Under the pieces are notes generated by a model, which saw nothing but the letters and a program-made list of their open reading frames with translations, was not told where the DNA came from and did not search any database. Made by a program: the position numbers and the translations under genes. From assembly GCA_018401745.1 (NCBI GenBank), contig JAGYJY010000015.1, forward strand, positions 1 through 64,000: a stretch of 64,000 nt of DNA, in the 5' to 3' direction. Shown piece by piece: positions 18,046 to 26,261 of the stretch. The stretch's first letter is position 1, and each line of letters opens with the position of its first letter. This stretch comes from Pirellulales bacterium. GTDB taxonomy: Bacteria > Planctomycetota > Planctomycetia > Pirellulales > UBA1268.

Positions 18046-19567
18046 GGTGCATCTCGGGGCTGGGTGCGAACGACCGCGATGGCGGCGTGTCGTGCTGGCA
18101 GCAGCCAGCTGACTGCGGCCAGTAGGATCACCATGGCGAGCACCGCGGGATGATTCCAGACGGGTTGCAACCGCCGCTCGGCTGTCCGCTCGGCTGCGAA
18201 GACAACCGCCTGGCGGATCTCCCGACGCGTCGCGTCGGCGGACCTGACTGCCATGGTGAGTTCGGCTCCCATCCGCTGTCGCAGCCTCGGCTCGGCGACG
18301 AAGCGAATGGCCGACCGCCAGAAGGCATCCACATCATCGCTTGAGCCTGCGATCCGATACCGCCAGGTTTCAAAAAGCAAGGCAACAACGCGGCCGGTGG
18401 GGGTGTGGTCCACCAGCATGGCGGGCTGTTTCGCCGCCGCCCTTGCGACCGCTGGCGCGCCGCCGTGCTGAGCAGCAAGGGGGCGATGGCGGTGCCCCGT
18501 TGGGCAGCGATGCTCGCGGGCAAGAACACCTGGGCCTGCGTCTGTTGGATCGCCTGCAGGAGCGGAGCCAGCCAGCGAAAGCCATCAGCCGCCGCCGCTG
18601 CCCAGACGCGATGCCCACGTGTGGCGGGCTGCGGCAAGGATGACGCCGCCGGTGTGCACGGCAGCAAGACTCCCAGCGGCGATGCGGCCAGGTTGGCGAG
18701 ATCACTGCGGCCATCCAGGCTCCAGAGAACGCCCAAACCATCTTCCTCGGCGGCTTCCACCAGTGCCAGGGCCACAGCCGCAGGCAGGTCGCGCGGGTCA
18801 AAGGAGCCGAGCACAACCACATCGAACGCCGCTGCTGCCTGCCTCGAACGAGGCAGCTGCTCCACGGCAGCGGAATCGAGCAGGATCAGCGTCACCTCAA
18901 CCCCGGGTGTGCCGCGGAGCAGGCGGCTGAGGTGGCGGATCTCCCAGCGGGCTGAGGCATCGATCAGCAGAACCTGCAGCGGACGCTCGGCGACGCCGCA
19001 GACCGCCGGCACGGCGCGGGAAGTCAATGCGGTGGTGCTGTCAGACGATTGGCCGGCATGTCGAGCGAAGCACTGATGCACGCCCGCCTCGGCTGGCTGC
19101 CAGGTCAGCTCGGCCCGCCAGAGCCTCCCCTGCCCTGCGGCTGCGTCGGCTCTGAAAGGAGCGTCGACCGTCGGCTCAAGAGCCGCTCGATCGAGCAGCC
19201 TGCCGGCTTCGTCAACCAGTTCCACCATCGGCGGCCCGGCCGCTCGACGCGGTTTCCCGCTTTCCGCTTCCCAGGCAATCGCCTCAGCGGTGATTGGCTC
19301 TCCGGCCACGGCCACCGCTGGCATCACGAGATCGACCAGCTGCGGCGCTCGGCTGTTGGCTGCCTGTGCGGGCGACTGCGGCTGTTCGCGGTGCAGCCCA
19401 CCGAGCATCACCACCAGCATGACGACGACCGCAAGCCGCGATGCAGCTGCCTGCCAGGTGGAGGTAGCAGCCAGGATGGCAAGCACCACGACCGCCGCCG
19501 TGGCACCAACCACAGCTGGATCAAGCTGCCACGCGACCTGCCAGAGAAAGGCCACCGGTTCGTTCAT
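18042..19567 (-). CDS. Membrane protein with class-I glutamine-amidotransferase-like domain (MoxR operon), one frameshift
   Basis: Two N-terminal transmembrane helices (around AVVGATAAVVVLAILAA and LAVVVMLVVMLGG) are followed by a beta-rich stretch. An alpha/beta domain follows: RPLQVLLIDASARWEIRHLS, VTLILLDSA, FDVVVLGSFDPRDLP, EEDGLGVLW. This is the GATase1-like fold found beside BatA-type proteins, with no visible catalytic Cys-His-Glu triad. The last part (MLVDHTPTGRVVALLFETWR and YRIAGSSDDVDAFWRSAIRF, then a membrane helix WNHPAVLAMVILLAAVSWLL) is in a second frame. The break lies at about 18440-18480 in a GGC-rich tract. It overlaps its neighbours at both ends. Confidence 0.65.
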
Positions 19568-20717
19568 GCTGGCCCGTTCCCCGTCGCTGCCAGCGTGAGA
19601 CCCACGCCTCGAGGCCTGCGAAGACCAGGGCGACCAGCAGGCTTATGCCCGCCAGTGGAATACCTGTGGGGCCGGCATCAAGCCTGCCCTGCTGCTGCAG
19701 GTTCGCCGCTGATGCGGCTGCCGGCGCAACAGCGTCGAGGAGCCCACCAACAACGTCGAGGAACGACGGCCACGCAGCCAGATCGCTCCACGGGGCAGCT
19801 GAGTCGGAGAAGCCGCGCGTCGCCGGCAGGCTCCACGGCAGGCACGACACGGCGATCGTTCCCCGGCCGTATCGGCGAGCCACGAGCAGCGGGCTCGACG
19901 AATCGCTGGTTTCCAGCAGCGTCTGCGGTGGCGGCCGTGGCGGAGCCATGCCGATCGAAAGCAGGCTGTCGATCGGCTCAAGCACCGCATGCGTCTGGAT
20001 GGAAGGCCCAGGGAGCAGAGTCAGGCCGGGGCTGGAGGGAAACCGTGAGCGGATCGATGCCTTGAGGCCGGTGCGGAGGCCGCTGAGCTGCAGGTTTGCG
20101 GCCTCAGCGATCCAGGCGGCGAGCGGAGCCGACCCCGCTGCCATGCTCTCGTTGCCAAGGAGAATCACCAGCCCGCCTCCGCGGCTGGTCCACGCCGCAA
20201 GCCGCCGCTGCAGGGCCGGGGAAGGGACGACACCATCGGCAACGATCACCACGGCCGTGTCGGGGGGGAGCTGGCCTGAGGCCATGGCAGCAGACGATGT
20301 GCGGGCTGCCTGCCAGCTGGCGAGACGCCTGTCAGCAGCCGCTTCTGCCACCGCGTTGATCGCGGCGATCACCGCCTTGGAGGCACGGCCATCCGCGGAG
20401 TCGTCGAGCACGAGCACGCGGTGGGCAGCCGATGCCTCCGGCTGCAGGGCGTGCTGCCATGTCGGTCCGGCTGTTGCCACAACCGCCGCGACGAGCAGCA
20501 GCGTCTGCACAAGAGGCAGGAGTGCGACGGGCGGTCGCAGCCAGCGAGGCTGGCGACGGGCGGCCTCGAGCAGCAGCGATGTCGTGGCGAGGCCGACGGG
20601 CCTCATCGGCGGGCGTTGCCTGCGGGCGATCAGCCACGGCAGCACGGCAGCGGCGAGAAAGCCGAGCATGGCAGGGCTGCTGAAGGCGAGGGTGGCAAGT
20701 GCGACAGGCATGGTCAC
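19521..20717 (-). CDS. BatA-like membrane protein (aerotolerance-regulator N-terminal domain)
   Basis: 398 residues. The start (LAFSSPAMLGFLAAAVLPWLIARRQRPP) is the BatA N-terminal signature of two short helices with a Pro and an Arg-Arg turn. A second membrane segment (LLPLVQTLLLVAAVVATAGPTW) leads to an alpha/beta domain beginning RVLVLDDSADGRASKAVIAA, which looks like a von Willebrand A fold lacking a clear DxSxS metal site. A C-terminal helix (GISLLVALVFAGLEAWVSRW) re-enters the membrane. It follows moxR by 39 bp and overlaps the next gene by 47 bp. Confidence 0.75.
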   Translation of the reverse strand: MTMPVALATLAFSSPAMLGFLAAAVLPWLIARRQRPPMRPVGLATTSLLLEAARRQPRWLRPPVALLPLVQTLLLVAAVVATAGPTWQHALQPEASAAHRVLVLDDSADGRASKAVIAAINAVAEAAADRRLASWQAARTSSAAMASGQLPPDTAVVIVADGVVPSPALQRRLAAWTSRGGGLVILLGNESMAAGSAPLAAWIAEAANLQLSGLRTGLKASIRSRFPSSPGLTLLPGPSIQTHAVLEPIDSLLSIGMAPPRPPPQTLLETSDSSSPLLVARRYGRGTIAVSCLPWSLPATRGFSDSAAPWSDLAAWPSFLDVVGGLLDAVAPAAASAANLQQQGRLDAGPTGIPLAGISLLVALVFAGLEAWVSRWQRRGTGQHERTGGLSLAGRVAA

Positions 20718-20756
20718 CAGGGGAGCAGCCTCGGGAATCGATCACCAGCCATCGCG

Positions 20757-21752
20757 TCAGACGTTTCCGGTTTCCAGCAGCCGCTCCACCACGTGATCGG
20801 CAGTGATGCCCTCTGCCTCTGCTTCAAAGCTGAGCACAAGGCGATGCCTGAGCACGCCTGCGGCCAGCCTGCGGACGTCGCCCAACTCAGCGGCGGGGCG
20901 GCCCTCCATCGCGGCGGCTGCCTTGGCTGCCATCGCGAGGGCCTGGCTTGCGCGAGGTCCGCATCCCCAGCGGACAAGCCGCGGGAGCCAGGCGGGCGCT
21001 GCGGCATCGTCTGGCCGGCTCCGCCGCACCAGGTCGACGCAGGCAGCCAGGATGTGCTCAGCGATGGGCACGGCCCGGACGATTCGCATGGCCGCCCGCA
21101 GGGCATCGCGGGAGGCCACGGCCGCAATCGGAGGCAGCGGTTCACTGGTGGTGCGACGGACCACCTCCAGCTCCTCTTCACGCGATGGATAGCCGACGTC
21201 GATCATCAAGAGAAACCGGTCTCGCTGGCCTTCGGGGAGCGGGTAGGTGCCCTCCTGCTCGATCGGGTTTTGCGTGGCGAGTGTGACAAACGGTGTCGGC
21301 AGCAGGTGCCGCTTCCCACCGACGGTGACATGGCCCTCCTGCATCGCTTCGAGCAGGGCCGACTGTGTTTTCGGCGGAGAGCGGTTGATCTCGTCGGCGA
21401 GGAGCACCTCGGCAAACAGCGGGCCCGGCAGGAAGCGGGTGTGTCGAGAGCCGTCGGCAGGATTCTCCTCCAAGACGTCGGTGCCGGTGATGTCGGTGGG
21501 CATCAGATCTGGGGTGAACTGGATCCGGCCGAAGGAGAGCCCTAGGGCCTCGGCGAGCGACTTGACCATCAGTGTCTTGGCGACGCCCGGCACACCCTCC
21601 AGCAGGCAGTGGCCGCCGCAGAGCACACCGAGCAGCAGCCGGTGGAGAGTCTCCTGCTGACCAACGATCTGTGGGGCGACAGCCCGCATGACCTGATCGG
21701 CAAGCTGCGCGACCTCGGCGGTTGCTGGCTGGAGTGGTGCGGATGCGGACAT
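20757..21752 (-). CDS. moxR: MoxR-family AAA+ ATPase
   Basis: 331 residues with a complete AAA+ core. Walker A is EGVPGVAKTLMVKSLAEALG. Motifs typical of MoxR follow: RIQFTPDLMPTDITGTDVL. Walker B is LLADEINRSPPKTQSALLEA, sensor 1 is FVTLATQNPIEQEGTYPLPE, and a C-terminal lid contains RGPRASQALAMAAKA-like sequence (GCGPRASQALA). MoxR ATPases act as chaperones for the VWA/BatA-type proteins encoded beside them. It is preceded by the propeller gene with a 20-bp gap. No DUF58 gene lies between moxR and the BatA-like gene. Confidence 0.92.
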   Translation of the reverse strand: MSASAPLQPATAEVAQLADQVMRAVAPQIVGQQETLHRLLLGVLCGGHCLLEGVPGVAKTLMVKSLAEALGLSFGRIQFTPDLMPTDITGTDVLEENPADGSRHTRFLPGPLFAEVLLADEINRSPPKTQSALLEAMQEGHVTVGGKRHLLPTPFVTLATQNPIEQEGTYPLPEGQRDRFLLMIDVGYPSREEELEVVRRTTSEPLPPIAAVASRDALRAAMRIVRAVPIAEHILAACVDLVRRSRPDDAAAPAWLPRLVRWGCGPRASQALAMAAKAAAAMEGRPAAELGDVRRLAAGVLRHRLVLSFEAEAEGITADHVVERLLETGNV

Positions 21753-21772
21753 GCGAGAAGGAAGCTTGAGGC

Positions 21773-23886
21773 TCAGGGATGAAATCGATCGGCTGCGGTG
21801 ATGCCAAACACCTGAATAGACGCGTCGTCGCAGACCACCAGCTGCCCGTCGCTGGCGGCGAGGCTGACGCTGCGAGCGGGGCCGCGGCCCAAGGCGAGCG
21901 GCGGTGCGGCAGCTGCGAGTGTAGCTGGAGTGAGGATCAGAACCTGCCCACCCTGGGAAGCCGCTGCTGGCGACGGAGGGCTGTCGGTCGTCGTGGCCTG
22001 AGAGGCAACGGGCCAGAAGAGAAGGCCGTCGGCAAGCAGGGGGTCGCCCGCCAGCGGCAGGTCTGGCGTGGGGCGGCTGGCGAGGATGCTGCCGTCGGTG
22101 AGCGACAGCGACATGATGCGGCCGTCTTCAAAGGCCACGAGCTCGCTCCCGGTGAGCCCGACCAGCGACAGCCTCGCGGGGGCGAAAAACTGCCAGCGGA
22201 CCCGGCCCGAGCGGAGACCGAGGGCTGTCAGCTGCCGTCCGTCGGGGCTGCAGAAGACCAGCGTGCCGCAGGCGACCGCGGGAGCCTGCAATGCTGGCCG
22301 ACCAGCGGCGGCCGTCGGGGCTGGGGCGGAGGCGGCCGGCCCGCGGGCCCACACCAAGCTGCCTGCCTGGTCGACCGCCCACAACGACCCATCGTCGGCC
22401 AGCACGATCACCAGGTCTTCGGCCACGGCAACTGCCGGAGCCCGTGGCGAGCTCGCTTGAGGCCAGAGGCCATCCAGTGGCAGCTGCCAGAGCAGCTGCC
22501 CGTCAGCGAGGCGAAGCGCCATGAGCTCCGTCTCGGCTCCTCGCACGCAGACAAACGCGAGGGCTTCGCCACGGCCATTGAGGCTGCACACGGGTTCGCC
22601 CACCTCGCCTCCGTCTTCGTCGGAGAGCCGAGCCGTCCAGAGCAAACGTCCTTCAGCGGCGTCGCTGATATCAAGGCAGACCAGCACTCGGGCCGCAGGC
22701 ATGCCCGCCAGCGAAAGCAGCCGGCCAGCCTGCACGCACGGTGCCCATGCCGGCGCGATGGTCCTGTCACCCACAGGGGAAAGAGCCGGTCCGATACGGG
22801 GCCTCTGGCTGAGCTGCTCCAGGGCACCGCAGCATCGGCTAGCCGTCGAGCGTGGACGCCGCCCTGGGCGTGCCAGCAGACCAGCGGAGCGGTGCCGTCG
22901 GCGGTTGAGGTCAGTCGCGGGCGGACAGCGAAGACCGCGGCGTCGCGGTTGGCAGAGTGGGGAACAGGTCCGCCCCCGCGGGATGCGTCGCTTGGTTGGA
23001 ACAAGGCCCTGGCCGGCTTTTTCCACGGACCTTGGGGGAGCGGATGCTGCCAACGGAGGGAGAGCGAAACGGGTGGAGGCTCAGCCTCAGGGGGCATTGT
23101 GTCGTCTTCGCTGCGTGAGGGCTCGCCGCAGGCCCAGCCGAGAACCCTGGCGTCTGCTGCTGCGGCCTGTCGCCTGCAGGCGTCCTCGATGATGGCGGGG
23201 CGATCCATCAGCTGGGCCGTTGTCTCAGCCTGCCGCCAGGCCTCCTCCGCTGCCGAAGGCCAGCCTCGCTCCCAAGCGACATCGCCCGCAGCAAGCAGCG
23301 CCTGGCAGGCTGCCACGCCGCTGGGAGCCGTGCGGGCGAGTTCGAGGAGCCGCGGCCTGTCGCGGTGTGCTGCAGCAACCGCCACTTCGCCCTGGACCAC
23401 GGTTTCCTCGTGGAACTGGCGGCTGAGCGCGGCGGCGAGCTGTCGTCGCAACTGGGTCGTCAGACTGTCGAGCGGCAGGAGTTGGCTCGCAGCTGTGGGG
23501 TCGCCGCTGCCTGCTGGAGAGAGCTCGTCTGCAGCGACAAGCCAGGTGCGGTTCGACTGCCGCTGCCGCTCCTCAAGACGGTCAACGAGCTGGCGGGCCC
23601 GCGCGATCTCGTCGAGGGAGGCTGCAGCCTTGGTCTCGTCGGCCGCATGCCTGGCCGCTGCCCGCAGGCCCGCCGGGAGCCTGCCAAGCGATGGGAGAAC
23701 GGCCGCCCCCGAGGGCGACTGCTCACCAAAGGCCGCAGCCCCGCTGGTGGCCAGGCCCGCCACCAGCACCGCCAGGCGGCCCCAGCGTGCTCTTCCCTGA
23801 GGCCGTCGATCATCACGAGAGCGCACCAGCCGAGCCGCCGTGGCGGGGCTGCTTCCCGAGCGGAAGAGGGCTGTGTCTAAAGGCAT
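21773..23886 (-). CDS. Exported PQQ-like beta-propeller protein, one frameshift; contains a family A fragment
   Basis: About 704 codons when two frames are joined near 22820-22850. The N-terminus has a hydrophobic export signal (LAVLVAGLATSGAAAFG) and a helical region with TPR-like spacing (RLLELARTAPSGVAACQALL, then AAEEAWRQAETTAQL). The C-terminal part has repeated propeller blades with W-x-x-D/A patterns: GRLLWTARLSDEDGG, ADGQLLWQLPLDG, DDGSLWAVDQAGSLVWARG, SGRVRWQFFAPARL. This is the PQQ-like repeat fold; cofactor binding is not implied. A family A fragment at 22985-23031 is read in frame (PWKKPARALFQPSDA). First gene of the MoxR operon, divergent from tatC. Confidence 0.65.
22985..23031 (+). 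repeat. Family A repeat fragment (hairpin 3), inside a coding region
   Basis: Matches the hairpin-3 part of copy 1 base for base at most positions: GCGTCGCTTG, then TTGGAACAAGGCCCTGG, then CCGGCTTTTTCCACGGAC. Hairpins 1 and 2 are not recognisable. It lies within the propeller gene without introducing a stop. Confidence 0.65.
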
Positions 23887-23952
23887 CACGTGATGGAGTA
23901 TAAATCGTTTGGCCGGGAAGCCGGCCGACCGCATCCTGTTCCTGGACGACCC

Positions 23953-24960
23953 ATGGCCCGCACGCACGACGACGATCTGTTTCAGAGCTCGACGATGACC
24001 TTCGGCGAGCACCTCGAGGAGCTGCGGGCCTGCCTGATCCGGGCCTCGATCGGCCTGCTCTTTGGCGTGGTGATCGGGTTTTTTATCGGCCGCGATGTGG
24101 TCCATCTGATCGAGCAGCCGCTGCGGAGGGCCCTTGGCGACTACTACATCAATCAGTCGGAGAAGGTGGTCGAGGAGTGGGAGCCGCGGACGCCGGGAGC
24201 GGCTGGGATTCCCTACACCAAGGAGGAAATGACCGACGCGATCACCAGGCTCGGCCTGTCGTTTGAGGTGCGAGAGATTCACACAAGCAGGCTAGGACTG
24301 TCGCCGGACGAGGTGCACAGTGAGGACGGCCGGTTTCCCCTGGGCGAGCTTGTGCCAGTGGTGCTCTGGCAGCCCCTCGCCCGTGACGCGCGGGTCAACA
24401 TCACGACGCTCAGCGCCCAAGAAGCCTTTGGCATCTACGTCAAAGCCGCGCTGGTGGTGGGGATCGTGCTGTCGAGCCCCTGGATCTTCTATCAGCTGTG
24501 GAACTTTGTGGCGGCTGGCCTCTACCCGCATGAGAAGCGGTATGTGCACGTCTTCCTGCCGGCGAGCACAGGCCTCTTTTTCGCCGGCGTCGCCCTCGCG
24601 TTTTTCTTTGTTTTCGACTTCGTGTTGGCCTACCTGCTGGCCTTTAACGAGTGGCTTGGGCTCGATCCAGATCCCCGCATTACCGAATGGCTGAGCTTCG
24701 TGCTCCTGCTCCCGATCGGGTTCGGGCTCGGCTTTCAGCTGCCGCTGGTGATGCTCTTCTTGGAGCGGATCGGCATTCTCGAGGCGTCGGCGTATGCCGC
24801 CCAGTGGCGGACGGCGGTTGTCGCCATCTTCATCGTGGCGGCGATCCTCACGCCGGCCGACCCCTACAGCATGCTCTTCCTGGCGGTGCCGTTGTGCGTG
24901 CTCTACTTCGGTGGCTTGGGGCTGTGCCTCTGGCTTCCGCGGCCGTCCGAAGCGGCCTGA
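23953..24960 (+). CDS. tatC: Sec-independent protein translocase subunit TatC with a large first periplasmic loop
   Basis: 335 residues. It opens with the cytoplasmic signature MTFGEHLEELRACLIRASIG, has six predicted helices, and shows conserved SAQEAFGIYVKAALVVGIVL, SSPWIFYQLWNFVAAGLYPH, EKRYVH and LTPADPYSMLFLAVPL. TatC is normally about 240-260 residues. The extra length lies between helix 1 and helix 2, a mostly hydrophilic stretch of about 80 residues (NQSEKVVEEWEPRTPGAAGI...). TatC forms the receptor for twin-arginine signals, consistent with the Rieske protein seen at the window's left edge. The start at 23953 (MARTHDDD) is preferred to 23890. Confidence 0.92.
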   Translation: MARTHDDDLFQSSTMTFGEHLEELRACLIRASIGLLFGVVIGFFIGRDVVHLIEQPLRRALGDYYINQSEKVVEEWEPRTPGAAGIPYTKEEMTDAITRLGLSFEVREIHTSRLGLSPDEVHSEDGRFPLGELVPVVLWQPLARDARVNITTLSAQEAFGIYVKAALVVGIVLSSPWIFYQLWNFVAAGLYPHEKRYVHVFLPASTGLFFAGVALAFFFVFDFVLAYLLAFNEWLGLDPDPRITEWLSFVLLLPIGFGLGFQLPLVMLFLERIGILEASAYAAQWRTAVVAIFIVAAILTPADPYSMLFLAVPLCVLYFGGLGLCLWLPRPSEAA

Positions 24961-24974
24961 GGTTCGCTCGGCTC

Positions 24975-25484
24975 TCAGCTGGCCACGAAGGCGAACCAGT
25001 AGAAGATCCAGCCCGTCAGCGAGGTGAGCACCAGATCGGCCGCGGCGAGCCTGCCCATCAGGCGGTGCCGTCGACTGTGGTCGGCCGGCTCGGGCGGCGT
25101 GGGGAATCGTCGCAGCGCCTCCCAGACCACCCAGATCCAGAGCACCACGGTCGAGATGGCAAACACCAGGTGCACGCTCAGCACCGTCCACACGCCGCTC
25201 GGCCACCACGGGCTGGCGACGGCTCTCGGCTTCCAGCCGCTCACCAGACGCATGTCGACCTCGAAGACGACGATCGCCACCAGCAGGGCCGCAGCGATCA
25301 CGAGCTGAGCCCGCTTGTGCCAGCGATACCGCTTTCGCCGGGCCAGCTGAACACTCCAGGCCAGCAGAGGGATCACGGCAAACAGGGCGACAAACACCAG
25401 GTCGGTGCCCAGCGAAGCCCGTGACCCGAGAAAACCGTTGATGCCCGGCAGGGATGCGGCGGGCGGGGCTGTCGATGCTTGCAC
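24975..25484 (-). CDS. DUF420-family membrane protein
   Basis: 169 residues with four predicted helices: GTDLVFVALFAVIPLLAW, HKRAQLVIAAALLVAIVVF, SVHLVFAISTVVLWIWVVW and AAADLVLTSLTGWIFYWF. Histidines sit near the helix ends (WHKRAQ, SVHLVF, DHSRRHRLMGR). This is the DUF420 pattern, often found beside haem-copper oxidase genes and suspected to help their assembly. No oxidase genes are in this window, so that role is inferred from the family. It converges on tatC with a 14-bp gap. Confidence 0.8.
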   Translation of the reverse strand: MQASTAPPAASLPGINGFLGSRASLGTDLVFVALFAVIPLLAWSVQLARRKRYRWHKRAQLVIAAALLVAIVVFEVDMRLVSGWKPRAVASPWWPSGVWTVLSVHLVFAISTVVLWIWVVWEALRRFPTPPEPADHSRRHRLMGRLAAADLVLTSLTGWIFYWFAFVAS

Positions 25485-25668
25485 GCGGCGGATCCTGACC
25501 TGCGGGGACGCGTGCCGGGCCGAAAGGCCGCGAGGCGACCAGCCTCAACCGTCACACACGCTGTCAGTTTGTAGCACCTGCCGATGGCTCGTGGGAGCCG
25601 TCGACGTGGTGCTGCGGCATTGCGGCCGGCGGACTGACGACCGTACAACACCCCTGCGGTTCCCCTCC

Positions 25669-25754
25669 GGCCGAGTGGCGAAACTGGCAGACGCACGGGA
25701 CTTAAAATCCCGTATTCCGAAAGGAGTGTGCGGGTTCGATCCCCGCCTCGGCCA
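25669..25754 (+). tRNA. tRNA-Leu (anticodon UAA)
   Basis: The acceptor arms GGCCGAG (25669-25675) and CTCGGCC (25747-25753) pair perfectly, with discriminator A at 25754. The anticodon stem CGGGA/TCCCG encloses CTTAAAA, giving anticodon TAA at 25703-25705. A long variable arm (ATTCCGAAAGGAGTG) marks a class II tRNA, and the T loop is GTTCGAT. The 3' CCA is not encoded. Confidence 0.95.
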
Positions 25755-26261
25755 TTCTGGCACCGGTTTGGGCTTGATCTGCGGCAAGGCTCCGCGGTAC
25801 TCCCCCTGCCCTCGCTTGTTCGTGAGGAGCATCATGCCGCTCGAGACAGTGCCGTCAGACACCATGTCACGCATCACCCCACCGATCATGCCCCCGCCGC
25901 TGGACGCCGAACGCCACAGGTCGGTGAACCGTTCGGGGTGTGTCTCTGGGAGGTGTGAGGGGCCGGCGGTCTGGCTCCCTTGGTGCGTGGCTCCCTTGTG
26001 GGTCTTTCTGCCGATTGTGGGCAGCCTGCTCGCGGGGGCTGTGCGACGGCCCGCGGTGGCGAGTGGGCCCCCGCAGCCTGTGGCCGACGGTCAGTCCAGC
26101 CAGCGAGCTGATGACCGCCGGTCTTGTGCCGATTCCGCCTTTGGTCGACATCGAACCGCAGTGAACGTTTGCGGTGGAGTGGCGGCGGGACCGGTCTGGG
26201 GCTAGGTTTGCCTAGAACTCGGCGCGCTGCCGAGTCGACGTCCGCCGGAGATGCCTGACGC
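25755..26261. other. Region without a convincing gene between tRNA-Leu and the chemoreceptor
   Basis: About 500 bases. One open frame from 25834 to 26205 would encode about 123 residues with a single hydrophobic stretch (WLPWCVAPLWVFLPIVGSLLAGA). It has a poor ribosome-binding context and no recognisable family, so it is not called. The end of the region must contain the chemoreceptor promoter. Confidence 0.4.

Noticed and set aside
16447-18153. 568-codon plus-strand open frame
   Set aside because: Antisense to the toroid gene, with low-complexity Ser/Ala composition and no family resemblance.
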